A program made the position numbers and the translations under genes. The notes under the pieces were generated by a model, which was not told the DNA's origin, did no database searches, and saw only the letters and a program-made list of their open reading frames with translations. A DNA stretch of 64,000 nt from Staphylotrichum longicolle (Eukaryota > Ascomycota > Sordariomycetes > Sordariales > Chaetomiaceae): positions 1,984,001 through 2,048,000 of the forward strand of contig JAHCVI010000003.1 of the NCBI GenBank assembly GCA_019096155.1. The letters run 5' to 3'. Position 1 is the first letter of the stretch, and the number at the start of each line of letters is the position of its first letter. Positions 39,168 to 50,611 of the stretch are shown here, one piece after another.

Positions 39168-39872
39168 ATGGCCGCCCCGCCACCGAATCTGACATCAGAA
39201 GAAGGCTGCTTGGCGACCAGCTCCGACAGAAAATACTACCGCCGCGGCAACGCCTTTATCAAACGCTGTCTCCGGCCCCGCGAGTTCTTGGTTGGCCCCC
39301 AAGGCATCCACATCCCCCGGCTCAGAAAGGAGTCGCTCAAAAACGAAGCCGACAGCCTGCGCTTCGTGGGCCGCCATACCGGCATCCCCGTCCCGCTCTT
39401 GTTCTGCGACTTTGAAGACGACGATGCCTACTACCTCATAACCCAGTACGTCGAGGGCGTCAGCATGGCCGACCTGCCGGACCACCAGAAGGACGTCGTC
39501 ATGGCCGAGCTCGAGGGCCACCTGGCCCAGCTCAAGACATTGAAGTCCAACCGCCTGGGCGGGCCAACAGGCATCGTGATCCCCCCGTACAGGGTCCTCA
39601 CCGAGACGGCGCGCGACGATTGGTCCCAGCTCCGCCGGGCGAACCATGCCGACTATGTCTTTTGCCACAACGACCTTTCGCAGCATAATATAATAGTGAA
39701 TCCGGACACGCTCAAGATTGCCGCCATTGTCGACTGGGAGTATGCGGGATTCTATCCGGAGTATTTTGAGTTCCCGTTCTACAAGCGCAAGGGGCCATCG
39801 GTGGCGTTGGGCGACGAGGAAGACGACACGTATACATTGCTTGGGTTTCTCAACTCGCAGTTGATGACTTGA
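39168..39872 (+). CDS. Aminoglycoside phosphotransferase-like (APH) kinase
   Basis: Single exon, 234 aa, beginning MAAPPPNLTSEEGCLATSSD. This is the small fungal APH/choline-kinase-like fold. The N-lobe includes RRGNAFIKRCLRP and KNEADSLRFVGRHTGIPVP, with ITQYVEGVSMADL as hinge. The catalytic loop is YVFCHNDLSQHNIIVNPDT (HxD...N), and the metal-binding loop is IAAIVDWEYAGFYPEYFEFP. These are all the residues needed for activity. The protein is shorter than typical bacterial APH enzymes because the C-terminal helical region is reduced. Natural substrates of fungal members are unknown; antibiotic resistance should not be assumed. Stand-alone gene; the neighbours are not functionally related. 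Confidence 0.85.
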   Translation: MAAPPPNLTSEEGCLATSSDRKYYRRGNAFIKRCLRPREFLVGPQGIHIPRLRKESLKNEADSLRFVGRHTGIPVPLLFCDFEDDDAYYLITQYVEGVSMADLPDHQKDVVMAELEGHLAQLKTLKSNRLGGPTGIVIPPYRVLTETARDDWSQLRRANHADYVFCHNDLSQHNIIVNPDTLKIAAIVDWEYAGFYPEYFEFPFYKRKGPSVALGDEEDDTYTLLGFLNSQLMT

Positions 39873-41440
39873 TGTGGGAGGTATGGATGCTAAAGGCTGT
39901 GTGATTGTTCCGGGGAAGACGCTGACGCCTTTGGCTCAGGTTCAAGGGCGATGGGGAGGAGCCTGCTGTCAACGCAGAGGCGTCTTATTCCACTTCTCTA
40001 ACCGTGCTCCAAACTCATTCCAACTTTCTTGAGTTCACGAGAAATGTTGCCGAACATCTTGTTCTTGAGAACAGCCGTTTGATTCTTCTCGTCGTTGCTG
40101 TTCAACCTGCAACTCTCCCAGTTGCATGATTGCATCAGGACGCCGAATGCAACAAACCAGTGCCGGGGAAGCAGAAGGCTGTTCCGGGCGAAATGGCACA
40201 CACTGTGTTGCCGGGCTGTGGATCTTGAGATTTCCTCTGCCCCTCCTCCGAATTGGTGCATTGTGGCGTTTAGTTACTTGGCTCTTTGGAGAGCTTTGCT
40301 CCGAATTCTTGCGGGACAGGGGCGTTCCGCCAGGGCTGCCATTCAGCTTCTGGGTGTTTCTTCTTCTCGTTCCATAGTTCTGCAGTCATCACTTCCTGTT
40401 TTTCTCGGATCACGAATAACCAGAAGTTCAACAAAAGCGTCTCGACAATGCAGGCCCATCTGCAGGGTCGTTGTTCCAAGTCGGAGCCACGAGTTGCTAG
40501 TCCTTACCACCGGCAAGCGCCAGACGCCCGCGGAACAGCACCCGGTTCCACCTCAGGCCTGTCTCTCAGTGAGAGCCAATGGTACTCGAGTTTATTTTGG
40601 CTGCCTGCATTGTTAGTGGCGGCAAGTGCATCTGGATCGATTCAGATCAGACGCAAGACGATGAAAAGAGACTGCATCAACCAGCCTCGGTCATGACAGC
40701 AAGGCAACGTTAGTAAGTCCCCAACTACAAGCTAAATCTATCTGGCGGGTGGAATCGGCCCCGTTGTGATTTTTTTCTTGATAAAATAATTTAGAGAGGT
40801 GCGCCCTTGCGTAAGGTACCCGGGCTCTCGGTCACTCCTGGAGTTTCCCCGGATGGTCGCCCTCGAATCAACCCAACAGGGGTAGGATTCGAAATGTGAC
40901 AAGTCTCACGGCTCCCTGAACAACCTTCCAGCCACTCGTCATGGCTTGCTTTTTCCATTCACGCGACGCTGGGCGGTCAACACAACCATTGCGTCACCGA
41001 CGGACAATGCAGAGAAGAAGCGTGATGGCGTAGTCCACCATCTTGTCGTCGACTCCCCTCCTCGAGGTCGAACCTCGGTCCTCAATAGCATTGGCGAGCG
41101 AAACCGGTCAGGCTCCCCTCTGATCGTGGTGAGACCTGCGAACAGGCGCCACACATCACACCCTCGGATCTGAATTCCGGCTGACTGCAGTTGCCTTTCG
41201 TCACCTGATTGGTAGGCAGTCTCTTTGCCCAGACTGTTGTCTTGACTTTAGCGGCGACTAGATGAAACGAGTAAGGACTGAGTTGAGCATGTGCCAGTTG
41301 CTGAAATGCTTTCGGTAAGTTGAGTGTCTGGCCTTAAGAAAGACCGATTTCTGAGATTGTTCAGGAGTATGCTTGAGTTGCTCTAATGTTCATTCCAATT
41401 TCATCACTGGCTGTACGGAGTGTCCCACACTCCATCGACC
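39873..41440. other. Intergenic, nothing recognised
   Basis: 3' flank of the APH-like gene and promoter of the P450. No coding signal, repeat or RNA gene identified. Confidence 0.4.
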
Positions 41441-43196
41441 ATGCCCTTCCCAAGAGGAATCGAGTTCCAGAATGGGGTGTCAACGCTGTACGGACTACTG
41501 TCCAAGTGGTGGGTGACTGCAATACTCACTGTTCCTCTTACTCTTCTCGGGTGGTTTACGCTTTCATGGGTGACGTCGCCTCTGCGAAAATATCCGGGCC
41601 CATTTCTTGCAGGTACATTCCAAATGCTCTCGTCCGTCAAGACTGCTAGTTTTGAGCCTCGCCCCTAACCGTCTTTCAAACCCAGGGTATACAAACTTTT
41701 GGAGATTTGCTCAGGCGCGCTCTGGTCGTTACAGCTTCATCATCAAGAAGCTCCATGACAAATACGGCCCTGTCGTCCGCATTGGACCTAATTTGCTGGA
41801 CCTGGACCTTCCAGAGCTGGTCAAACAAATCTACACCACAGATGACAGATGGGTAAAAGTAAGTGCCGTCACCCAGTTACGAGGTACGGTTTGTTAACAA
41901 GGCGGGGACCAGACCGAATTCTACAAGAATAGTTCCAGCATTATCAACGGAAAACAAACCTACCATATCTTCAGCACGCTCGATCCAGCCGACCACGCCC
42001 GCATGAAGCGGCCCATCGCCAAGTACTTCTCCATCAGCCATGTGCTCGATCTCGAGCCGCACATGAACACGGTAATCGAGGACCTGATCAAGCACCTCGA
42101 CAAGCAAGCAGATCCCCAAAAGCCTTGCGACCTCGGCAGCTGGATCGGCTTTTGTAAGCTCCCGGCCGTCTCCCCCCCTTTTGCACTTCTCACTCAATCA
42201 AATTCAATGCCAGATGCCTGGGACCTCATCACCTCGGCCACCTTCTCCCGCCGCTTCGGCTACATGGACGCGGGCCACGACTTTGACGGGAGCCTCGCCA
42301 TGTCAGACAAGACGGCCGACTACTTCGGCTCGATCGGCCAGCTCCCCTGGCTCGACTACCTCCTCGAGAAGAACCCGATCGTCCGGATCGGCCCGCCCAA
42401 CATGGACAACGTGACGCGCATCGCGCTCGAGTCCTTCGCGGCGCGCGTGCAGGGCCTGGACCCGCACTACGACCCGGCCACGCCCGACTACCTGCAGCAC
42501 TTTCTCGACACCAAGGCGCGCCACCCGGAGTCGGTCGACGACGGCACCATCATGGGCTACCTGCTGGTGAACTTGCTCGCGGGCGCCGACACGACGGCCA
42601 TCTAGATCCGCGCCGTCTTCTACTTTTGCCTGAAGCACCCGGCCGAGTACCGCCGCCTGGCGGCGGAGGTGCGGGCGGCGGGCTTCGACGCCGGCGCGCC
42701 CGTCCCGTACAGGGCCGCGCGCCAGCTGCCGTTCCTCGACGCCGTGGTGCGCGAGGCCATGCGGCTGCACCCGGCGGTGGGCATGGTGCTGGAGCGGTAC
42801 GTGCCCGCGGGGGGGCTGACGCTGCCGGACGGGCGGTACGTGCCCGCGGGGACGGCGGTGGGGTTGAATCCGTACGTGGTGGGGAGGAATAGGGAGGTTT
42901 GGAGCGAGGACGCGGACGAGTTCCGGCCGAGCCGGTGGTTGCGGTCCGATGGCGAGACGGAGACGAAGCACAAGGCGAGACTGCAGAAGATGAACGGGGC
43001 AGATCTGGCGTTTGGTGCGGGGGCGAGGATTTGTATCGGACGCAATATCGCCTTGGTCGAGATTTACAAGGTCGTGGCGACGCTGGTTAACCGGTATGAC
43101 TTTGAACTGCAGAACCCGGATCAAGAATGGCAAGTGGCCTACAGATGGTTCATGGCGCAAAAGGGCCTGGTTACCAAGATTAGTCTGAGAACGTGA
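41441..43196 (+). CDS. Cytochrome P450 (pisatin demethylase-like), in-frame stop
   Basis: Four exons (41441-41612, 41686-41858, 41913-42153, 42214-43196) encode 522 positions. The N-terminal membrane anchor is WWVTAILTVPLTLLGWFTLS, followed by the Pro-rich LRKYPGPFLAGY. Later come the I-helix oxygen motif AGADTT, the K-helix E-A-M-R (REAMRLHPAVG), FRPSRWL and the haem loop FGAGARICIGRN with the Cys ligand. The middle and C-terminal parts (VLERYVPAGGLTLPDGRYVP; VVGRNREVWSEDADEFRPSR) resemble pisatin demethylase (CYP57-like) enzymes, which detoxify plant phenolics or act in secondary metabolism. A TAG at 42603-42605, immediately after AGADTTAI, interrupts an otherwise perfect frame. The gene is thus either a recent pseudogene or carries a base error. 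The product would sit in the ER membrane. Confidence 0.8.
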
Positions 43197-44637
43197 AGAA
43201 GCGGGAATTGTTGGGGGAACGGCAAGTTATCGATCACTACTGTGTCTAAAAGCCTGCTTGCGATGCCAGTCCAGTATAGTACAGCATCAGCCAAGACAAG
43301 CACAGAAGGAACACACCACAGCGTTAACGTTGACCGAACTCATTGGTATAAGTCTAAGTTCTTGGCTGATTGTGACGGTTCCGGTGCACCGCACTGATGC
43401 TTTCTGAAGAAGAGAGGAAGAGGAAGAGGAAGAGGAAGAGGAAGAGGATGAAAGGGGATGAAAGGGGATGAAAGGGGATGAAAACGATGAAAGGAGAAAA
43501 TGGGCAAGAAGAAAATAAAAATCAAATAAAGGTAGAAAAAAAAAAGAAGACAAGGAAAGAAATAAGCAAGTAAAGGGGGGGGCAAGAGGGAGGAAAACGG
43601 AAAGAAAAAATGAGAAGAAGTTACTTACGTACATAGAGAGACCGGTTGTTGTGTCACTTCCAGCACGGCCATATAGGATTCCCATACCTACGTATTCTTT
43701 TTTCAGATATAGGGGAGAAGAAGGAGAGCTGTATGACTACCCGATCTCAAGGCCCTAACTAGTTTTTTGCTCATTTGTCGTATTGTATCTATTCGATTTT
43801 TTGGGATCCAGGTTTGTACGGTCAACCCGCCTAGGCCTTGTTCCTTACTTGTCTTCCTTCTCCTCACTCTGGCGCATGTCTGATTTCTTCTCGGCCGTTC
43901 ATTTCCATTCTTGCAAACGAAGTTCGAAGCATAGATGGTGCAATTTCGCGCCAGTCATGTCATTTCTCTGGCATCAGGAGACTGCTGAACAATGCTTGGT
44001 TAAGGCTAGCACCTACTAATGTAGCCTCGGTGTTGTCTTCTCCTTGCACCTGTGTCCTAAAGGGTGTAGTGTTACATGTTTTCCGAGCAGGAGGGCGGAG
44101 AAACACGGGATTGGTGGGTGAATTTGGTTTTGAGGACGAATCCCGGGTAGTTATGTACCCCAACAAGGCGGGGATGCTGCGTGGCAGCGAGCCGGCACGC
44201 CGATAGTGTTGTCTGCATCGAGTTGTGGAGAAGTGCATGAAACGCCCGATGGGGCCTTGGCATGTCACATCGTTCTAAATACTACCAAAGCAAATTGGAG
44301 GGCGATCGTCATCAGGTTACAGGGGCTCTGCGAGAGGCTTGGAATGTTTCCCAAGAGGATGTTGACCACTTGACCCCATTCAGGGGGCGGAGGGAAGTGC
44401 GCGTTGCAGTGGAGATTCTCCGTCGGAAGAAAGATGATGGCCTATGCCCACCAACATCCAGGATCCTAATCACAGTGTGGACTGAAGCATGCTGCATTGG
44501 CAGCAAGGCGAATTCTCATATAAAGCTGGATGGTCTCGGCCATGCTGAGGATGTTCGTTTGATGTCCTCCCAGTCGTCTTCCCATCCCCCGGCTCTGCCT
44601 TCTCGGTCCATATTACCCCTGTTTCTCAAGATTCAAG
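43197..44637. other. Intergenic region with purine tract; no gene
   Basis: The plus strand is almost pure purine between about 43405 and 43620. The remainder to 44637 is the likely promoter of the pectate lyase gene. No coding signal. Confidence 0.4.
43405..43620 (+). repeat. Purine-rich low-complexity tract: (GAGGAA)n and GGGGATGAAA repeats
   Basis: About six GAGGAA/GAGGAAGA units are followed by three GGGGATGAAA units, then mixed A/G. Almost no C or T for about 215 bp, a strong strand asymmetry. Confidence 0.8.
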
Positions 44638-46152
44638 ATGAAGGTCTTCGCTTTCGCGTCACTTCTGGCTCTGACAGCAGCCACGCCAACTCCTACGGAG
44701 CCAGAGTCTGGAACCGCTCGGTTGGTCAAGAGGGCGAGCATCTCAGACGCGGCCAATCTGGGATATGCCACGCTCAATGGAGGGTAAGCGTTCTTGGAAA
44801 CCCCGAGAACATGTTCCTAATTCCGCTGGTATTCAGCACGAAGGGCGGCGCCGGCGGAACAGTTACGACCGTGAGCACTCTGCCTGAGTTTACGGCGGCT
44901 GTCAGCGAAAAGAATACTGCACCTGTGATCGTGGTCGTAAAGGGGATCATCACGGGGAACGAGAAGGTGCGGATTGGCAGCAACAAGAGCATCATCGGAC
45001 TGCCTGGTTCAGGTAATTAGAACCCTAACCCTCACGATGTGAGCCAATAACATTGCGGCTCACCAAGTTTAGGTTTCAAGGGCGTTGGCCTCCATTTCAG
45101 GCGGCAGAGCAATCTCATCGTGCGCAACATTGTGTCCTCGTTTGTCGAGGCTGACAATGGGGATGGATTGAAGATTGAGGTACGTAAATCTTTTTTTGGG
45201 TTGAATGTTGTTGATCACTGGCATCTGCGGGAAGTGGGGTCGTGTGGCGCAGACCACTGCCCCACTTTGGTGGGCCCTTCCGCCACACTTCCAGACAGCC
45301 ACATCCCCCCTGAGCCCCTTTTCCCTCACCACCAACGAATTATCACGAAGTTTGCCATCTCTCTGCTCCCACAGCATAACATACTGAGAAACTCCCAGGA
45401 GAGCACCAATGTCTGGGTTGACCATTGCGAGTTCTCCTCGGCACTCATCAATGACAAGGACTTCTACGACGGCCTCGTCGACTCGTCCCATGGCTCTGAC
45501 TTTATCACCATCTCTCAGTGAGTATTTGTTCCCTGTGCCTGTCACATATGTCCGAGAGTACAACACTAACTGTCCAGTGTGTTCTTTCATAACCATTGGA
45601 AGGCCTCGTTGGTAGGGCACTCGGATTCCAATGCGGCCGACGACAAGGGCAAGCTTCGGATCACTTACGCGAACAATCGATGGAGGGACATAGGGTCCCG
45701 GGCTCCCCTTATTCGCTTCGGTACGGGGCATATCTACAATTCGTACTTTGAGAAGTGAGAGAGCCATCAGTGTGCCCGTGCGAAACACCAAGCAAGCATG
45801 CTAACAGCAGAAACCAGCGTAAACTCGGCCATTAATACTCGAATGGGGGCTCAGGTGCTCGTTCAGAGCAACGCTTTCAAGAACGTAACCCTTGGAATTA
45901 CCAGCATGGACTCCAAGGAAGTTGGGCAAGTTCCGGCGCGCTCGGTGGCATCCTCAAGGGAGATCGGCAGCTAACCTGACGACTGATTGCAGGTACGCGA
46001 CGTCCATTGATAACGCGCTAAACGGTGCCATAAACAACGCCCCTGTCGGCAACATGTCTCCCAGCTCTGTGCCCTATTCGTACACTCTTCTCGGATCGGG
46101 GGCTGTGGCGGCCAAGGTGCCGAGCGAGGCGGGCGCCATTCTGACCTTTTGA
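44638..46152 (+). CDS. Pectate lyase, polysaccharide lyase family 1
   Basis: PL1 pectate lyases cleave unesterified pectin by beta-elimination outside the cell. Seven exons (44638-44783, 44837-45012, 45073-45179, 45375-45517, 45578-45754, 45818-45925, 45993-46152) give 338 aa. The signal peptide is MKVFAFASLLALTAATP, followed by a short propeptide-like stretch ending LVKR, a possible Kex2 site. Core motifs are GLPGSGFKGVGLHFRRQSNL, VWVDHCEFSS (the DH pair), FYDGLVDSSHGSDFITISHV and the catalytic-Arg region SNAADDKGKLRITYANNRW. The C-terminal part of the beta-helix follows (RAPLIRFGTGHIYNSYF). The last intron is GC-AG. Phases match everywhere. A likely plant-cell-wall-degrading enzyme; it converges on the tyrosinase gene, with stops 282 bp apart. 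Confidence 0.92.
45926..45992 (+). other. GC-AG intron of the pectate lyase gene
   Basis: The donor is GCAAGT, not GT. The branch is CTAAC or CTGAC and the acceptor TTGCAG. Joining gives VG|YATSIDNA, which matches the family. Confidence 0.75.
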
Positions 46153-46434
46153 GTCGGGGAGCACGCAAGGGGGCGGTCTGGAGAAGGGACGAAATAATCC
46201 CTGGACTGTCCTGGACTGTGGGCAGGACTTGGAGTCCCTAAGTTAACAAAGGGAAGAAGAAACAGAGCAACCATAAAACAGAACCACTAATCCAAGTCCG
46301 AATGCCCCCAACCATGAAACCTGCTAGAACCTTCAATCTAGTTCATAGACAACCATGGGAGCAGACAGCTCCGGACAAGGGACGAGCGGAGTTAGCTCGG
46401 CAAGGAGAGCATGCACCCCACCTTCTCTCAAAAT

Positions 46435-47868
46435 TTAAACATACACATGGCAAAAGGCTCCTCCATGCCCTCCAAGCCCATCGTGCGCTTCAAGGACCGG
46501 GATCACGTCGCCAATGAGCCACTTGAGATCGATTTTCCTGCTTGTGCTGGCCCCGCCGAGAGTCACCTGGGCATTGACGCGAGTGTCGGGGTCCTGCATC
46601 TGCCAAATCCACCAAAGCCGATCCAACATGGCGTGGTGGAAGTAGAAGATTGGATCTCCGGGCGAGACCATCGGGTCGCCGCCGGGGTCGCCGCCCGAGA
46701 TGTAATGACCCGAGTTATGGATGCCCCAGTTGTAAGGATCGCTTCGATTCACGGGTGGCGTGAGTAAAGTGTTGTAGAAGGTGTTGATGTCCTTGGACAA
46801 CGTGATGAGGTTGTAAGACTTCTCCGCCGTGGCACCGAGCGCCACCTCGGAGTTGACGTCGCGGCGCATGCAGCGCGGGTTGTACCCGCCCCCGCCTGCC
46901 ACGGGGTTCTTTGGTACGTTGTTCATGACTGGGGAGCCGGGGCCGACGGTGGCCATGTAGCTATTGAGGAAGTTAATCACCTGGACAGATTTCTCAACCG
47001 GCTGATTTTGAACCACAAACTCTTTGAAGGGTCCTTGGGTGACGCATCCACCTCCGCCGGCAGACTTGATTGTGGCACTGCCCATGCGAAGACCGGTATA
47101 CCTTGGATCCGGCTCACCGTTACCACCCATGCTCGTCGCATTACCATTGAACAGGGCTGAATTCTTTGCATCCTTGGTATAACGATCGTAATTCATATAC
47201 TTTTACATGTCGTCATTAGCAAAATCTCTCCTAGGACGAGGGCTATTAAGGAGGTGAAGCGCACGGGGTGGTATCCTTTGTAACCACACTCGTTACGAAG
47301 TGCCGTCTCGTACGCAAGGACGAAGTACTTATGAGCAGGGAACAAGCCAATCGTATCATGCAGACTTCCGGCATTCGTCATGTGGTAGGCCATGAAATCG
47401 TGATAACGGCTCCGAACCCCCGGGAATTGATCCTTGGGTGCTTTGGGCGGTGCGTTCATCAAGCACAGCGTAGCGTTGATGAAGTCAGTCCGCTGCTCGA
47501 TGGTCATGTCGCCCCTTCTCAGAAAAATCAGAGACTGAGGAGTAGAACGGTAGGATCATGAGGAGTATCAGATTTACCATTCCCTCCGTACACCTGCATT
47601 CTCCAGCGTGCAGCCGTTGTTCTTGCCAGCAGCAATCTTCTTGGCCATGTACGCCTCGACCTTGGTCATGGTCGCTTCCTCCAGCTTGTCGACGACATCC
47701 AATGGATAGAACCCGTTGCGTTGCCTGGCGTAATTTCCATGAGTCAACGCCGCTCAGATCGCTAGTCCGACACACTCACACTTTCACCTTGGTTCTCCAA
47801 TCATCCTGCGCCACGACACCCGCGAGGAGCGAGGATAGCAGAAGGGAGGCACCCCAGATAGACCGCAT
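46435..47868 (-). CDS. Tyrosinase (type-3 copper oxidase), secreted short form
   Basis: Tyrosinases hydroxylate phenols and oxidise catechols to quinones, for melanin or defence. Four exons (47868-47780, 47724-47578, 47514-47265, 47199-46435) encode 416 aa, beginning with the signal peptide MRSIWGASLLLSSLLAGVVA. CuA-region residues include RYHDFMAYH, HDTIGLFPAHKYFVLAYE and YKGYHPYMNYDRY, where the frame is restored by the third splice. CuB shows GIHNSGHYISGGDPGGDP and DPIFYFHHAMLDRLWWIWQ, the diagnostic H-x3-H stretch with its placeholder residues. The C-terminus ends soon after ISLKWLIGDVIPVL-like sequence, so the long C-terminal cap of classical fungal tyrosinases is absent. Extracellular by prediction. 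Confidence 0.9.
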
Positions 47869-49001
47869 GTTGGGCAGTCACTTTTGTCGTCGATGCTGTA
47901 CACCTGTCCTGGCGGAGTAAAATGCTAGGGTCTCCATCAACAACGACGCAAACATTTCGGATCTAAAGGACTTTTTGTAGACCACGCACTACCCTTTTCG
48001 GATCAAGTGAGCGGCAATTGTGCCCCTCCCTCCGACAACACCCCCTCAGACTCAGATGGTCACATCAAGCTTGAAGCGATGAGTGGACTGACTATCCATG
48101 CTTCACTATTACTTGTTCGACTGCAATCTGAGAGGATATATGTTCGGTTCACTAAGAGTTCTGTGAGTGGTCTCGGCAGTTAAGTTCTACCGGGTGAGGT
48201 CTACCTAGATTACCCTCGTTTCAGAACTGGCGCCTGTCCTAGCCCATTGGTGTGACAATCCAATATGCACCTTGTTGGCTCGGGGATCGAGGACCTCAAT
48301 CTGGGGGGTCTAAACTTGGATCAGATTGACCTCGTGTGCGCCGTAGACTTTAGCTTGTTCCTCAGTGCATTCCGTAGCCTCCAAGAACAAACCCACGAGG
48401 TCCGGGGATTTGCCCGCTTGTTGTTGGCCCACCACACCGCCTTGCGGCTGTGGTGGCCAGTGCGCAAGCCCACCAGCTTCTTGTGATGGGAATTTCCACC
48501 CACCACTGCTCAACAGTGACCAATACACATCACACATTGTCCACTGCTCGCGCACCTCCAAGACTTGTCCAGAGCCCCAGCGTCATTAGGTGGTAACCTG
48601 CCTCTGGCGAGCTTGGAACTGTGGGGTGTGGCAGAGGCAATCTATTGGTGATATCGCCTGTCTGGTGATGTGTGTGTGTGATGATGTTCTTGGTGAAGGA
48701 AAAGGCTGAGGCGGGCCTTCCCTTAGCGGGTGAGCAATCATTGCACAGACAGAGCGCAAGACATAGACATCATAATCATTCTAATCCAACCCTGTTAGAT
48801 TGAATCATCTTTCCCTTCTCTGACGCGCGTTGCGTGTATTACAATAATTCCCGTTTAGCCGTGAGGCTCGGCAATCCCCTCTCGTGGTGAGAGAGTGCAG
48901 ATCCTTGCGGGGTGACAGTCTGATATTTCATCCAGATATGAATCCATCGGTATATGAAGCAATCGTAATGCCCTAAACACACGCTGAAAGGCTTTGACTT
49001 G
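47869..49001. other. Intergenic region containing a solo LTR relic
   Basis: Apart from the LTR-like repeat at 48421-48571, only short frames are visible. 47869-48260 is the probable tyrosinase promoter. Confidence 0.4.
48421..48571 (+). repeat. Solo LTR-like relic related to the 25-kb retroelement
   Basis: From GCTGTGGTGGCCAGTGCGCA (48445) to CACCTCCAAGA (48563) it aligns with 25147-25260, including CCCACCAGCTTC and TTTCCACCCACCACTG. The copy is more diverged in the middle. The sequence just before can form a hairpin: GGCCCACCACA (48426-48436) with TGTGGTGGCC (48449-48458). No internal region follows. Confidence 0.7.
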
Positions 49002-49641
49002 ATGCTCGGTTCCAAGTTCGCGGACACGATGAGGCCAACCACTTCAAGTTCTCTCGTGGCCTTGCTCTGCGGAGTCAGCTTGGCTTATCAGGGTACAGTT
49101 GGCGTCAAACGCAATCTGGGCGGCCACTTGGTGCAAAATGCGCCCGACAACTGCACCGAAAGCTCCCAATCTCCTTCGTATTGGAGGATTGAGAACTTCG
49201 TCCTGAAGGTTTACAACTGGGAAAATGGCGGCTCCACGGGCACGTTTGGCTTCACATCCTATTTCTCGGCGACAAACACGACGGTAGACTGTATGGCGCA
49301 GGACGTCGACCTGGCGAAGCTGGCAGATGGACCGTGGTCCGAATGTAAATCTGCTGGGACCCAGTTTCGGTTCGACTTGACCGACATAAGCCTGACCATG
49401 AAAGAAACATGGACATGTTCGGGGTCTACGGGGTGAGTTACCTCCACCCAGACAGTAACCTTGTGCCTTGGAGTGCTAACAGGTCCACTCGCCAAACAGG
49501 AGGATATTCAGTGCAAATGCGACAGGGCGCATTATGTTGCACGGCTGCCTCGACAATGACACGGTGAAAGGTGTCGAGTCGGACTGCGATCTGATGGGGT
49601 TGGAAATGTCGGCCAACGCAACCTCATCAGCCATCATATAG
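49002..49641 (+). CDS. Small secreted protein, unknown function
   Basis: Two exons (49002-49432 and 49500-49641) with a clear intron (GTGAGT...AAACAG) encode 190 aa. If the second ATG (49029) is used the product starts MRPTTSSSLVALLCGVSLAY, a good signal peptide, and is 181 aa. The mature part is rich in Asn and Thr, with seven cysteines including NCTESS, CMAQD, WSECKS and WTCSGS. Conserved-looking blocks are YWRIENFVLKVYNWENGGST, GTFGFTSYF and FRFDLTDISLTMKETW. I do not recognise the family with certainty. Features suit an extracellular beta-rich protein, possibly an effector, which is inference. Confidence 0.65.
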
Positions 49642-50611
49642 TTGCTCTTGTTCACTTCACTCTAGTGGAGGAAGAAAACCACGTCCCCTTTTCCTAGAAC
49701 GGGACAGCCCTCATACGTTGCTGCGGCTCTCTCGCAGGTTTTCATCCGCCCTTGCTGTCCTTAAAATGCCGCCCTGGGTTGGGTCGAGTAGTTGCGAACT
49801 TCCCGTTCCCGTCCATCACTTGTTCAAGATGCGAATCAGGGACGCAGCGGTTCTGTGCCGGCATCCTACTAAGAAGGCCACGATTGAGTCGACGCACGCC
49901 GGGCCTTCTTGGAACAGCCCAATCGAAACGATCCTTATCCGTTTTTGCATCAGCCAACAAAGCTTCCAGTCATAGATCTTGGAATTGCACCACCAGTTGG
50001 TTGGGAGCGGCAGTCAGGGTGTATGGGTCGTGATTTCAAGGGCCGCCTGGACACAACCAACAGGGGCCTCAGGCTCTTTTTTTGTCGTTGCCATTGCGAC
50101 GCAGGGTCACGAACATCCCGGTAGTGCAGAGGGCAGCATTGGTGTAGGCGTCAATGACCTCGATACCCCAATCGGCTTGCAAAGCTCATTTACATTGCCG
50201 GAATGAACGATATCGACACGGAAAGCCGGCCGTGGCTCAATCTTTGGAGCTCACATTCATTTGGGGGTATGGCAATGATGGAGATGCTGAGAGCTTTGAG
50301 GGAGTGCCGGGACAGCCGCGGGGGACGGGCCATTGGAATGTCCAGCCAGGGCGAGAGAGTTGAGTTACTGACCCGGCTCATGGCCAGAGAGAGGACGATG
50401 GATGCTCACAAGGGACGACTGGACACATCGGTGTTGCGGGGCCTTTCCGCGGCGTTGTTCTTTGAGACGGCTTACCCAACACTACCCCCGAGCTGGCGTA
50501 ACTGCCTTTGAGGAAGCACATGGAATGCACAAATGGTCTTCCTCACATTGTTTGCAAATGGTCTTACGATGCAGTATTAAAAGGAACAACGGTATACTCC
50601 CAAGAAAAGCT
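49642..50611. other. Intergenic, nothing recognised
   Basis: Convergent 3' flanks of the secreted-protein gene and the cytochrome b561 gene. Small frames only. Confidence 0.4.

Noticed and set aside
39168..39872. Aminoglycoside resistance gene
   Set aside because: The APH fold is common in fungi with other or unknown substrates; nothing indicates antibiotic resistance or recent transfer.
41050..41090. GAGGTCGAACCTC, resembling a B box or short palindrome
   Set aside because: No tRNA fold; a chance short palindrome.
41441..47868. Secondary-metabolite cluster around the P450, pectate lyase and tyrosinase
   Set aside because: No polyketide synthase, NRPS, terpene synthase, transporter or pathway regulator nearby; co-location appears incidental.
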